In this document: one piece after another, positions 9,092-18,147 of the stretch | How the letters are laid out: the number at the start of each line of letters is the position of its first letter | How positions within the stretch are numbered: the first letter of the stretch is position 1 | Assembly (NCBI RefSeq): GCF_030295955.1 | Contig: NZ_AP027363.1 | Location: forward strand, 2,604,001 to 2,668,000 | Source of the DNA: Thalassotalea agarivorans | GTDB lineage: Bacteria > Pseudomonadota > Gammaproteobacteria > Enterobacterales > Alteromonadaceae | Direction of reading: 5' to 3' | Length of the DNA: 64,000 nucleotides | Notes under the pieces: model-generated | What the model was told of the DNA's origin: nothing | The model's database searches: none | What the model saw: the letters and a program-made list of their open reading frames with translations, nothing else | Translations under genes and position numbers: made by a program

Positions 9092-9799
9092 ATGTTTTTA
9101 GAGCAATTTTTTGAGCAAAACGACGAACAAATTGTATTTAAAAGAGCGCATGGTTGCAGCTTTGCAAAACAAGTGGCAAACGATTTTAACCCGCTTCATG
9201 ATCATGATGCGAAGCGTTTTGTTGTGCCTGGCGATCTGTTATTTGCTATCGTTTTAAAGCGTTGTGGCATCCATCAAAATATGCGTTTTACATTCTCCGG
9301 TATGGTGTCTGATGACACGCCGCTTAATTTCCCAACGCAGCTAGAGAGCGAAAGCTTTGTTACTGATGTTAACGACAAAGAATATGTCGGTATCAACTGC
9401 TCAGGTAATAGCATTAAAGACGACGCATTGACCCATGATTTGATTCAAGCCTATGTTGCCTTTTCAGGTCAAACATTCCCAGGCATGTTGGTAGAATTAA
9501 TGGAAGAAAACAATGTCATGATAAACCCTGCGCGCCCAATGGTAATGTATGAAAACATGTCATTAACGTTAGATACTTTCGATATTAAAGGTCTACGATT
9601 AGAAACCGCATCAACAAACCTGTCTGTAGACGGGAAACGTGGTAAAGCTATCTTAGCGTTTAACATCGTTGATGATGCCGGCAATATTGTTGGCCATGGT
9701 GAAAAGAACATGTTGTTGAGCGGCTTAAAACCATATTGCTCTGATGCAATTTCAGACATTATCGAGCTATACAACGACCGCAAACAGACATACGCGTAA
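9092..9799 (+). CDS. DUF3581 family protein, hotdog-fold-like
   Basis: A 235-residue protein of a gammaproteobacterial family without assigned function. The segment FAKQVANDFNPLHDHDAKRFVVPGDLLFAIVL (about residues 24-55) resembles the catalytic loop of MaoC/hotdog hydratases and thioesterases, where an N-P-x-H motif binds an acyl thioester. A second, similar half follows at about residues 120-220, suggesting a double-hotdog arrangement. It has no signal peptide and is probably cytoplasmic. It is monocistronic, convergent with the hydrolase gene 13 bases downstream. Any role in acyl-CoA metabolism is inference. Confidence 0.8.
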   Translation: MFLEQFFEQNDEQIVFKRAHGCSFAKQVANDFNPLHDHDAKRFVVPGDLLFAIVLKRCGIHQNMRFTFSGMVSDDTPLNFPTQLESESFVTDVNDKEYVGINCSGNSIKDDALTHDLIQAYVAFSGQTFPGMLVELMEENNVMINPARPMVMYENMSLTLDTFDIKGLRLETASTNLSVDGKRGKAILAFNIVDDAGNIVGHGEKNMLLSGLKPYCSDAISDIIELYNDRKQTYA

Positions 9800-9812
9800 G
9801 TAAAATAATCCT

Positions 9813-10694
9813 CTATTGATTGCGCGTTGTGGCATTTTGCTGCGCGTCGATTTGGTCTTGCATATATTTTAGAACGGTTTTGCGATTATTGTGATTGAAA
9901 AAGACCGCAATATGATCGCCATGGTATTCAAAAAACGCTTTCGGTAATTGCGCTTTTTCATAAAGCGCTTGCCCGTGAGCAAACGGTATTACTTGGTCTT
10001 CTTTACTATGCAATATAAGCAGCGGTGTTGGCGACATTTCATCAATCACATTATCTAAGTTGTATTCACTCGGCATTGACCAAGCTACAGGATATTGAAA
10101 CAACCAAGTAAGCCATGTGCGAGAGGCAACATCTTTACCAATTTCATCGTATCCAGTAAACGCAGAATCTAGCATGATTGCGGTCACAGCTTGTTTTAGT
10201 TGTGGGTCTGTTGCAAATACATAACCCGACATCGACGCACCAAGACTTTGCGCAAACACAAATATGGGTTTTTGTTTCACTTCTTCGCGCGTTAGCAAAT
10301 ACAAAAATCCGCTACGAATATCATCAAAAACATCAGGAATGACTGGAATACCAGTAGACCTGCCATAGCCTCGGTAGTCAATCATAAACACTTGATAGCC
10401 TGCTTCAGCCATCCATGCCACATTCATCATATGGGTACTGATGTTTTGAGCATTACCATGTAAAAAATAGACCGTCCCTTTTGCCGGACCAACGCTAGGC
10501 AACCACCATCCATGAAGTTTGATATCTCGAGACAAAGGTAAATAGACATCTTCATATTTAAGGTCGAGTATCTCTGGTGTCTGATACATAGTTTTATCAG
10601 GATAAAACAATAAACCACTGCAGCTTGAAAGCAGCAGCACAAGCAAAAGACATAACGCGCGTTTAATAGTAGTGGCGATATTCAAGTTTAACAT
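9813..10694 (-). CDS. Alpha/beta hydrolase lipoprotein
   Basis: A 293-residue alpha/beta hydrolase. The N-terminus is a lipoprotein signal peptide with lipobox LSSC (LLLVLLLSSCSG). The oxyanion-hole region is VYFLHGNAQN, the nucleophile elbow is FAQSLGAS (Ser about residue 150), and ILHSKEDQVIP and FEYHGDHIAVF carry the acid and His. The fold resembles the BEM46/YfhR group; substrate unknown. Its start lies 32 bases inside the end of the upstream DUF4105 gene, so the two are probably translationally coupled. Confidence 0.87.
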   Translation of the reverse strand: MLNLNIATTIKRALCLLLVLLLSSCSGLLFYPDKTMYQTPEILDLKYEDVYLPLSRDIKLHGWWLPSVGPAKGTVYFLHGNAQNISTHMMNVAWMAEAGYQVFMIDYRGYGRSTGIPVIPDVFDDIRSGFLYLLTREEVKQKPIFVFAQSLGASMSGYVFATDPQLKQAVTAIMLDSAFTGYDEIGKDVASRTWLTWLFQYPVAWSMPSEYNLDNVIDEMSPTPLLILHSKEDQVIPFAHGQALYEKAQLPKAFFEYHGDHIAVFFNHNNRKTVLKYMQDQIDAQQNATTRNQ

Positions 10695-12495
10695 CCACGT
10701 AGTCTAGATCTTCAACGTCATGATAATTAACGCCAAGACGAATACTATGATTTGTTGCAAAAGAAACGCTTTGTGAAAACCCTACCCTTATACGATAGAT
10801 ATCATTAATAAATTGATAGGCCTGCGCATCAAATAGCAATGAGGTATTGTCCCAAGCTTGCAAGTAACCGAGGTGCAGTCCGCCAGCAAGGTTTACTTTA
10901 TGCTCAAAACCTTGGCTAAATTCAAGCCGAGCGGTCAACAATGCAAATAAATAGGCATTATCAACAGGTTGATAGCTCCAACCTGCGCCACCACTGCCTT
11001 GAAACGCATACCTAAATTTACCGCCCGACCAAGCTTGTTCTAACCCAACATTGGCATTCCAAGACAAAGGGCTAAAATACTGATTTCGGCCATTTAACGA
11101 CATGATATCAAGCAATTCAAACTGCTGTACGACCACTTCATCCTCATAGGCTCTGGCCACAAATTTGAGCATATTAAGTGACATCCCTGGAAAAAAACCA
11201 GGGGCAGGGTCCAGCAAATCGTGATAACTCCCTCGCAGAGTAATGTCGCCATAAGCGCCCTTTTCATCATGGCCACCGCCAAATCCCCACATGGTCGTTA
11301 AATGGCCATCAAGCGGATCTGTGGGACGAGGTATTACAGGTAATTCGCCCAGTTTATTCGCCCGCATCAGTTTTAATAAAGCAAAACTGCGTTTACTAAT
11401 TTCAGGGTCTCTTTGCGCATGGGTGTTTTGGTATCGTAAATAGCGATAAGCCGTATCTATAGCTAAGTTTTGCTGTTGCTGTGGCAGCTGTTTAAATGTT
11501 GAAGACTGCGCATAAGTTGCATCTTGTGCAAGCAATAAAACTGCTTGTTGGCCTGCCTCATCGAGCAAATCGATTTGATGTTTTAATTCAGTTAATACTG
11601 ACGGTCTATAATACGCCGAGGCTATCATGTCATTTTGCTGCGCTATCCGTATGGTATCGATAGGAATCGCTGCCACTGGAAAGTCATCAAGTAGGTTAAC
11701 CGTAGGTCTTGCCACTTCAAGCAGCTCTAGCAACCTAAATGAGCAATTTTCATCAAAGAAATAATAATCAAACTCTATCTCCTTAAGCTCCCAAACATGT
11801 TCTAGCAGTCGATTGACTTCATCAGGAGTAAGGTTGAGACGATATTCCCACATATCGCGATTTTCAAGGCGGCTGTATTCTTGAATTTTTTCAAAATAAG
11901 GGTTAGATGCAAAGGTACCAGGATAGCCGCCTGTCAGACCTTTTATCGCATATAAAGCGCCGCCATCATCTTCGGTTACATTCGCGCCAAAATTAAGCGC
12001 AAAAGACAAATAGGTAGAGTGCTTTTCTACATTTTTTGGATCGAAACGAAGGAATGTATGGCCATACATTGAAGAGGGGCTATTAAGCATCGCGGAGGCA
12101 AACACCAACACGATAGAATCGGTGTTCAGTTTTTCTCGCCAGCGGGTATACAAGTCGCAATGTTGGTCTTTAATGTGGGTTTTGAGATCAGGCAGTTGAT
12201 CTAAAATAAAGCGCTTTCTTGCTTGGTAACGACATTGCGCTTCAGGCTCAGCAATCAAAACGTCAATAGTTGCCTGTAATTCAGCGACCGGATCAACATG
12301 CCCATTGGGGCTACTAAAGAATTTTTCGTCGTCTACATAGCTTTCTAGCCCACTTTGCTTGGTTTTTCCATCATAGTGTAAAAGCGCCAACCATGCTTTA
12401 CTCCAAGCCAATTCTTCTAATTTTTGTGGGGCAACATCTGCGCCATAAGCTTGTGAAAACGTAAGTGTTACTAGTGCAACAATTAGATACTTCAT
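10663..12495 (-). CDS. DUF4105 / Lnb N-terminal periplasmic domain protein
   Basis: A protein of about 610 residues with a cleavable signal peptide (MKYLIVALVTLTFSQAYGA). The start at 12495 is used because an intrinsic terminator at 12521-12550 separates it from the longer open frame. The DUF4105 core is recognised by SPSSMYGHTFLRFDP and ENRDMWEYRLNLTPDEVNRLLEHVWEL, followed by FDENCSFRLLELLE, with a His and Cys that look like a papain-type active pair. The C-terminal 200 residues alternate like an outer-membrane beta-barrel and end in an aromatic residue (YRHYY). The function is unproven; it probably acts at the outer membrane. Confidence 0.83.
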   Translation of the reverse strand: MKYLIVALVTLTFSQAYGADVAPQKLEELAWSKAWLALLHYDGKTKQSGLESYVDDEKFFSSPNGHVDPVAELQATIDVLIAEPEAQCRYQARKRFILDQLPDLKTHIKDQHCDLYTRWREKLNTDSIVLVFASAMLNSPSSMYGHTFLRFDPKNVEKHSTYLSFALNFGANVTEDDGGALYAIKGLTGGYPGTFASNPYFEKIQEYSRLENRDMWEYRLNLTPDEVNRLLEHVWELKEIEFDYYFFDENCSFRLLELLEVARPTVNLLDDFPVAAIPIDTIRIAQQNDMIASAYYRPSVLTELKHQIDLLDEAGQQAVLLLAQDATYAQSSTFKQLPQQQQNLAIDTAYRYLRYQNTHAQRDPEISKRSFALLKLMRANKLGELPVIPRPTDPLDGHLTTMWGFGGGHDEKGAYGDITLRGSYHDLLDPAPGFFPGMSLNMLKFVARAYEDEVVVQQFELLDIMSLNGRNQYFSPLSWNANVGLEQAWSGGKFRYAFQGSGGAGWSYQPVDNAYLFALLTARLEFSQGFEHKVNLAGGLHLGYLQAWDNTSLLFDAQAYQFINDIYRIRVGFSQSVSFATNHSIRLGVNYHDVEDLDYVDVKLEYRHYY

Positions 12496-12520
12496 GTACT
12501 TCGTCAAATTTTCCCAAAAT

Positions 12521-12550
12521 AAAAAAAAGAGGTTGCTAGGCAACCTCCTT
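12521..12550 (-). terminator. Terminator between the DUF3015 and DUF4105 genes
   Basis: Hairpin with arms GAGGTTGC and GCAACCTC and loop TAG, followed on the minus strand by a run of eight T. It stops transcription from the DUF3015 gene and argues against a start for the DUF4105 gene upstream of 12495. Confidence 0.85.
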
Positions 12551-12572
12551 TATTAACACTTAGTTTATTTAA

Positions 12573-13052
12573 TTAAGCAACATATTTTGCTAATTTTTGA
12601 TCTTCTTTCATGATCGCAAACATAGTACTTACTACGTGCTCTGTTGTAACGTCTTCAGACGGGAACAGTGAATCGAAGTTTGTATGTAATGTTTGTTTGA
12701 AGTGTGAACGGTCTGCTTCAGTTACGCCCATTGATACAGCTACAGCAGTAATTGCTTCGCCATCACCACGTGCTACGTCTTCAGAAAACTCATCGATAAT
12801 TTTACCTACATTAACTAAACCTTTACCGCCATACGTTAATGAACCGTCTGTAGAACAGCCGTTCGTGCCTGACGTCATACCAAAGGTGTTGTTTGCAGTA
12901 ATACCGTTAGTAGTTGCTGCTAATACGTGAATAGGTAATCCATTTTTACCAGCAAATAACATACTACCCCAACCACATCCACTACCGCCTGGAGCTGTTG
13001 CCATTGCTGACGCTGAAACTAATAACGCAGAAGCTAAAAGAACTTTTTTCAT
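12573..13052 (-). CDS. DUF3015 family exported protein
   Basis: A 159-residue protein with a clear signal peptide cleaved near AMA-TAPGG. The mature part begins GGSGCGWGSMLF and contains GMTSGTNGCS, the conserved Cys and Gly features of DUF3015, a family of small exported proteins in gammaproteobacteria with no known function. The C-terminal half is helical and charged. It has its own terminator directly downstream and a leader of about 150 bases upstream, so it is likely a strongly expressed single-gene unit. Confidence 0.87.
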   Translation of the reverse strand: MKKVLLASALLVSASAMATAPGGSGCGWGSMLFAGKNGLPIHVLAATTNGITANNTFGMTSGTNGCSTDGSLTYGGKGLVNVGKIIDEFSEDVARGDGEAITAVAVSMGVTEADRSHFKQTLHTNFDSLFPSEDVTTEHVVSTMFAIMKEDQKLAKYVA

Positions 13053-13200
13053 AACTCATCCCTTCTTTCATTTTGTTGTTTTATGCAATTGCAAAAATAC
13101 CGCCGTTAGGTCAACTACTTCCGACTGCTAAATAATTAACACGTAATGACTATTTCCGAGTCTAGTATAAATAAAATGTAAATACTAGATTAATAAAATA

Positions 13201-14094
13201 TTAACATTTAGGTGAGTAATGAAATAACAGCACTTTTAGTCCTTTTCCTTGGTGTGCTTCCTTGTATACGTTGGGGTTATCTAACTTTTCGATGAACTGG
13301 CAATCTGCACATTCACGCGCGACTTCTTGCAGCAAAAAAGCTTCGTCTAAATCAGGCGAATTCAAACATAACAATAGCTGCCCACCGGGCTTTACTAGGG
13401 CTGGTATGCGTTTAATGATTTTTTTGTAGTCGCGAGCAATATCTACACTCCCTTTTTGAAAAGAAGGCGGATCACAGACCAAAATATCATAGGGGCCGAA
13501 CTTTTTAAGACGACTATAGGATTTGAATATATCGACACCTTGAAACTTCACCCGTTCAAGGTTGTGGTCGTTGAGGCGATGATTTTCTCTGCCCTTAGCT
13601 AACGATGATTTACTGATATCGACATTAACCACTTGCTTGGCACCACCGGCAATGGCGGCAACTGAAAAAGCACACGTATATGCAAACAAATTGAGTACGT
13701 TCTTACCTTCAGCATGCTGATTGAGCCATGCCCTACCGTTAGCCATATCAAGAAACAGCCCCGAATTTTGTGCGTTACTCAAATCAATATTAAACTTTAG
13801 CGAACCCTCTTTAACAACGGTCGCTCTAACCTCTTCACCTAATATATGCTCGGTTGGCGACATAGAGAGATAACGACGTTGCACCAGCACAGATTTGCAA
13901 CCGGTAATGTTTTTAGACAGCCAATTCGCCTGATGATGCAGCCAAGTATCTTCTACTTCGCTGTATAAAATAATGACAACAACAGGTGGATACCAGTCCA
14001 CGTTTACATGTGACAAACCTTCATAGGCATGCCCTCTTCCATGGAATAAACGCTGACAGTAGGAAAAATCTTGAGCAGAAATATATTGATGCAT
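13201..14094 (-). CDS. RlmI/RlmK-like class I SAM-dependent methyltransferase
   Basis: A 297-residue methyltransferase. SAM-binding motif I is VLNLFAYTCAFSVAA at about residues 133-147, the acidic residue after strand 2 is in VVNVDISK, and the catalytic DPPSF motif is at about residues 209-213. These features match the C-terminal catalytic module of RlmL (RlmK) and RlmI, which methylate C or G of 23S rRNA. No PUA or THUMP domain precedes it, so the exact RNA target is uncertain. The gene is preceded on its own strand by the terminator of the neighbouring transporter gene. Confidence 0.85.
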   Translation of the reverse strand: MHQYISAQDFSYCQRLFHGRGHAYEGLSHVNVDWYPPVVVIILYSEVEDTWLHHQANWLSKNITGCKSVLVQRRYLSMSPTEHILGEEVRATVVKEGSLKFNIDLSNAQNSGLFLDMANGRAWLNQHAEGKNVLNLFAYTCAFSVAAIAGGAKQVVNVDISKSSLAKGRENHRLNDHNLERVKFQGVDIFKSYSRLKKFGPYDILVCDPPSFQKGSVDIARDYKKIIKRIPALVKPGGQLLLCLNSPDLDEAFLLQEVARECADCQFIEKLDNPNVYKEAHQGKGLKVLLFHYSPKC

Positions 14095-14100
14095 AGCAAT

Positions 14101-14123
14101 AAAAAAAGGCCACTAATGTGGCC
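14101..14123 (-). terminator. Terminator after the sodium-dependent transporter gene
   Basis: Hairpin GGCCAC-TAAT-GTGGCC followed on the minus strand by seven T. It lies about 30 bases past the transporter stop codon. Confidence 0.82.
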
Positions 14124-14154
14124 TATTTTAGCTGAATGTTACACCTGGCAATAG

Positions 14155-15570
14155 CTAAATTAAGCTTTTCCCAAAGAATATTGTCGCCACTGTATTTATA
14201 AAAATACCTAAAACAATAACAGGAATAAACGTGCTCAGTGAAAAGTTCACGTACTTCGCCATCAATGTATTTGGGTAATTCTCATTGCCGACAGAAAGCT
14301 CCGCATTTAGGTTATGCTTTTTCCAGCGGTAGCTCACAAACAAACATAATAAGAAGCCATTAAGCGGCAGAATAGTGTCATAAAACACATCGTAAATTAC
14401 GTCAAAAAATGACTTCGACTTATCGGCATACGACGTAAACTCGGTAAAGAATGACACCATACCGAAAGAGACCATAGCAAATACGGTCAATACGCCAGCA
14501 GTTATTAATAATACGCCTAGCGCTTTTTTACGGCTGTGATTCTTTTCCGTCACTAAATATGACACTGGTACTTCTATAATCGAAACTAAAGACGTAATCG
14601 CTGCAAAAAAGACAAGTAAGAAAAAGAAGATAGCGATTGCGCTAGCACCGATATAACCAACAGAACCTTCAAGCGCTAAAAAGATTTTTGGCAGAAAGTT
14701 AAAGATTAATGAAACCGAGCTATCACTTAAGTTGTTAGGATCAACATTAGGGTTAAATGAAAATACCGCAGGTAGAATCATTAGACCGGCCGTAAAGGCT
14801 ACAGCAGTATCGGTTAATGCCACTAACTTAGCAGAGCCAGCAATGTCTGTTTTACGGTTAATGTATGAGCCATAAGTAATCAATATACCCATACCCAAAG
14901 ATAGCGAGAAGAAGGCCTGGGCCAATGCTCCGTTGATCACCGTTGGCGTAATTTTATCAAAATCAGGGATAAGGAAAAACTTTACACCGGCCATGGCATT
15001 GTCTTGGAACAAAACAAACACTACCATCACTATTAACATCACGAACAAAGTTGGCATCAGTGATTTGGCGGCTTTTTCTATACCGTCTTTTACACCTGCA
15101 ACTAAAATAAAACCAACGATTGCACTGACAACGGCTAGTGAAATAAACAAGTAAGGGCTGTTAATAAACTCACCAAAGCCACCGGCAGCTAAGTAATCAA
15201 GTTTACCCATCGCAGTTAGCGCGATGTAACCAAAAATCCATACGGTAATAACCATGTAGAAGACGCCGATCATAAATGGTGTAAGCACACCTAGAAAGCC
15301 AACGCCGCCCCAAAATTTGTTACCTTGGCTCAAATCTTTATAGGCACCAACAGGCTCCTTTTCAGTTTTACGACCAACTGCCATTTCGGCAATCATCACA
15401 GGTAAACAGATAAAAAATACGAATAATGCGTAAACAAGTAAGAATGCGCCACCACCATTTTTGGCTGCGTTTACTGGAAAACCAACCAGGTTACCAATAC
15501 CAACAGCTGAACCAGCGGCAGCTAATATGAAACCAATACGTGAACTAAAATGTTCTCTATTTGCGCTCAT
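14155..15570 (-). CDS. Sodium-dependent transporter, NSS/SNF family
   Basis: A 471-residue inner-membrane symporter of the LeuT fold with about eleven or twelve helices. The signature is at the N-terminus: RIGFILAAAGSAVGIGNLVGFP (TM1, with the unwound Na+/substrate site) and KNGGGAFLLVYALFVFFICLP (TM2). Further conserved segments are FSLSLGMGILITYGSYI (TM6) and the serine-rich TM8. Family members import amino acids or related amines with Na+, but the substrate cannot be read from sequence. It is a single-gene unit bounded by terminators. Confidence 0.92.
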   Translation of the reverse strand: MSANREHFSSRIGFILAAAGSAVGIGNLVGFPVNAAKNGGGAFLLVYALFVFFICLPVMIAEMAVGRKTEKEPVGAYKDLSQGNKFWGGVGFLGVLTPFMIGVFYMVITVWIFGYIALTAMGKLDYLAAGGFGEFINSPYLFISLAVVSAIVGFILVAGVKDGIEKAAKSLMPTLFVMLIVMVVFVLFQDNAMAGVKFFLIPDFDKITPTVINGALAQAFFSLSLGMGILITYGSYINRKTDIAGSAKLVALTDTAVAFTAGLMILPAVFSFNPNVDPNNLSDSSVSLIFNFLPKIFLALEGSVGYIGASAIAIFFFLLVFFAAITSLVSIIEVPVSYLVTEKNHSRKKALGVLLITAGVLTVFAMVSFGMVSFFTEFTSYADKSKSFFDVIYDVFYDTILPLNGFLLCLFVSYRWKKHNLNAELSVGNENYPNTLMAKYVNFSLSTFIPVIVLGIFINTVATIFFGKSLI

Positions 15571-15670
15571 AACTGTCCTTTATTTTATAATAATTTTTCA
15601 TGTGCCAGACACAGACGCGTTGTGTGGCTAGGTTTCCTCGATGCTATCAAGGATTCAGTTCATTGTCTTG

Positions 15671-15705
15671 CAAAAAGAAAAGGAGTAGCCAAGCTACCCC
15701 TTTCT
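15671..15705 (-). terminator. Terminator after the M28 peptidase gene
   Basis: Hairpin with arms AGGAGTAGC (15681-15689) and GCTACCCCT (15693-15701), closed by two G-T pairs, then a T-rich tract on the minus strand. Confidence 0.75.
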
Positions 15706-15715
15706 TGAGTAAAGA

Positions 15716-17362
15716 TTATTGTGCGAACGTTTTACCAAAGAAATCATCTTGATTCCATTGTGGACGCTCGTCACCATTTGCGATTTCTAGACCAATCATG
15801 AAGTTAACTTCCGCAAAACGCGCAGCCGCATCGTAGTTAATTGGTAAATCTAACTCATCGCTATGTTGATGGTAATGATTCTTTAGAAAATCTCTAAATA
15901 CTTCACCACCGTCGATTTCTGGATCTTGAGATTTAAACCCTGTCATTAGAAATACTGAAGGAATACCTTCTTTTACAAAAGAGTAATGGTCACTGCGTAC
16001 AAAAAGCGATTGCTCTGGCATAGGATCTGGACTTAAGCCAATGTTTATTTTTCCTGCCGCTTTTTCAACAATAGGCCCTAATGTTGAATGAGTTGCACCA
16101 AAAGCCACAACATCAGCAAACGGGTATAGCAACAATGGCATATCTAAATTAACGTTACCGACCATTTGCACTTGCGGAACCGTTGGGTTTCTAGCGAAAT
16201 AGCTTGAACCAAGTAAGCCTTTTTCTTCCCCTGTTACCACTACGAATAGAATAGAACGTTTAGGTTTGACGTCCATTGCAGAGAACACACGCGCGGTTTC
16301 CAACAAAGTTGATACACCTGATGCATTGTCCAACGCGCCATTATTAATCTTATCTTCATGATCGCCGTGCGTTGATACACCGATATGATCTAAATGTGCA
16401 CTGAATACAACATACTCATCTTTAAGCACAGGGTCACTGCCTTCAATAACACCTACGACATTAGGGCTAGTGATTTCTTCATGACGTGACTTACTTTCAA
16501 TAGCGATAGATGCATTTAATGCAAAACCTTTAACGGCTTTGTTTTCCTCGTCTAAGGCAAATACTTCTTCCGCACTCATTTGCGCACCTTCAAATAGTGC
16601 AACAGCGGCTTCGTGCGAAAGATATGCACCGCCACGAATATCACCATAGGTGTTTGCGGTCTTACCGGTCTTATCAACCCAAGTGTAGCGTGGTCCATAG
16701 GCAAAACGAGAGCTTACTTTAAACGAGCGTACCTTTTCTCTTTTTGGCGTGTGGATGGTCACAAAGCCAATAGCACCAGCGTCCGCGGCTGCTTGATATT
16801 TAATTGAGCTAGAACCTAGTACAGCACCTTCTTCCGATGGAATGTCTTCTGGACGACCTGATAGTGCAACCACTATCTTACCTTCGACATCTAAACCCTC
16901 GTAGTCATTCAAGCCAAATTGTTCAGAAACGATACCGTAACCAACAAATACTGTTTCACCCGAAAGATTAGTCTCTGCACGCGCCGTTGAGCCGCCAGCA
17001 ATAAAGCCTTCACCTTCAACTAACGCTATCGAACCATTGCTATTGGTAATAGAAACTTTTGCGGTATCTTTTTCTAAGAATGCTTTTCGGAAAGTCACTT
17101 GTTGTTCATAACTGCCGTGGTCACCCTTTGGTTCAACCCCAATTTGTTTAAACTGAGAAACGACGTAATTAGCGGCAATTTGGTAGCCTTCGCTTCCTGT
17201 ATCACGACCTTTAAGCGTGTCATCAGCTAAAAAGGTCATGTGAGCTTTTATTCTGTCAGCTTCCACTGAAGCGTTAGAAATTGGAGCATCTTGCTCTTGG
17301 CCACACCCAACTAATCCAGTGAGTAGCACCGCCCCTGTCAGTGATAATAAAGTTGTTTTCAT
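15716..17362 (-). CDS. M28 family metallopeptidase lipoprotein with PA domain
   Basis: A lipoprotein of about 548 residues; the start at 17362 places a lipobox (LTGLVGC) at residues 14-20, preceded by GAAG. The frame continues 13 codons upstream without a better start. A PA-type insertion lies at about residues 120-270. The two-zinc M28 catalytic domain follows, with SAHLDHIG, GALDNASG, VVTGEEKGLLGS, NLDMP and SDHYSFV supplying the metal ligands and the catalytic Glu. It is expected to be a periplasmic aminopeptidase anchored to a membrane. It forms a single-gene unit. Confidence 0.9.
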   Translation of the reverse strand: MKTTLLSLTGAVLLTGLVGCGQEQDAPISNASVEADRIKAHMTFLADDTLKGRDTGSEGYQIAANYVVSQFKQIGVEPKGDHGSYEQQVTFRKAFLEKDTAKVSITNSNGSIALVEGEGFIAGGSTARAETNLSGETVFVGYGIVSEQFGLNDYEGLDVEGKIVVALSGRPEDIPSEEGAVLGSSSIKYQAAADAGAIGFVTIHTPKREKVRSFKVSSRFAYGPRYTWVDKTGKTANTYGDIRGGAYLSHEAAVALFEGAQMSAEEVFALDEENKAVKGFALNASIAIESKSRHEEITSPNVVGVIEGSDPVLKDEYVVFSAHLDHIGVSTHGDHEDKINNGALDNASGVSTLLETARVFSAMDVKPKRSILFVVVTGEEKGLLGSSYFARNPTVPQVQMVGNVNLDMPLLLYPFADVVAFGATHSTLGPIVEKAAGKINIGLSPDPMPEQSLFVRSDHYSFVKEGIPSVFLMTGFKSQDPEIDGGEVFRDFLKNHYHQHSDELDLPINYDAAARFAEVNFMIGLEIANGDERPQWNQDDFFGKTFAQ

Positions 17363-17528
17363 TGTTTTGCTTCTATGCAGGTTAATCATTGTCATGGGCA
17401 CTATATCAGGTTTATTACTTGATAAAAGTCACACACGACAAACGGGTAATGTTGCACGATAACATTTTTTGAAGCTAGCGACACCCTTCACAGCAATAGC
17501 GCTTATTGCAAGCGAATTATTTGTATCA

Positions 17529-18005
17529 TTATGCTGACACTAACGGCACACCACCATCTTTTTTGACTTGTTCCATAACAACATAGGTGTGAGTTTGTGA
17601 CACTGCAGGTAGTTCGACAATCACGCCCAATACTTCGCGATAAGCATCCATGTTTTCAAAACGTAGTTTCAACAAATAGTCAAAGCCGCCGGCAACCATA
17701 TGGCACTCGGCGACCTCTTTAATCTTGACGACTTCATCTCTGAATTTGTTAAAAACGTCTCCTGTTGTACGGTCAAGGGTAACTTGAATAAAAGCCGACA
17801 TACCATATTTAAGTTTTGCCGCATTTAAAAAGGCGCCGTATCGTTCAATATATCCTTCCTGCTCCAAACGTTTGACCCTATCTAAACAGGGACTTGGACT
17901 CAAATTGACCGTTTTCGCTAAATCTACGTTAGAAATTCGGCCATTTTTCTGAAGAGTGTCTAAAATTGTTAAATCGATACGATCTAAACTTCGTATTTTT
18001 TCCAT
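17529..18005 (-). CDS. Lrp/AsnC family regulator, probable PutR-type control of putA
   Basis: A 158-residue Lrp-family protein. The N-terminal helix-turn-helix reads LDTLQKNGRISNVDLAKTVNLSPSPCLDRVKRLE (about residues 15-48), closely parallel to E. coli Lrp, and the RAM ligand-binding domain runs through ECHMVAGGFDYLLKLRF to the end. It is divergent from putA with a 140-base AT-rich region between, the arrangement of PutR/BkdR-type activators that respond to proline or branched-chain amino acids. The start at 18005 is by homology; an ATG at 18020 is possible and neither has a good ribosome-binding site. Confidence 0.88.
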   Translation of the reverse strand: MEKIRSLDRIDLTILDTLQKNGRISNVDLAKTVNLSPSPCLDRVKRLEQEGYIERYGAFLNAAKLKYGMSAFIQVTLDRTTGDVFNKFRDEVVKIKEVAECHMVAGGFDYLLKLRFENMDAYREVLGVIVELPAVSQTHTYVVMEQVKKDGGVPLVSA

Positions 18006-18020
18006 ACAGATAAGCACCAT

Positions 18021-18147
18021 ATAAGGCTAAAAGCATTTTATACAAAATAAAATACTGCATTTAGTGCAATTAAGCCATCATATACTGTGATTAATTGGAT
18101 AAAATACACAACTAATACTAAGTAAAACATTTTTTTAAGGTACGGCT
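18021..18147 (+). promoter_or_regulatory. Shared lrp-putA regulatory region
   Basis: The AT-rich divergent intergenic region contains repeated TTTTATaCAAAATAAAATA-like tracts (about 18035-18055) and a related GGATAAAATAC near 18098. These resemble degenerate Lrp boxes. putA is preceded by TTAAGG close to its ATG. No precise operator can be assigned. Confidence 0.4.

Noticed and set aside
12610-12930. 106-codon frame opposite the DUF3015 gene
   Set aside because: The composition is that of an antisense shadow, while DUF3015 has a signal peptide, family motif and terminator.
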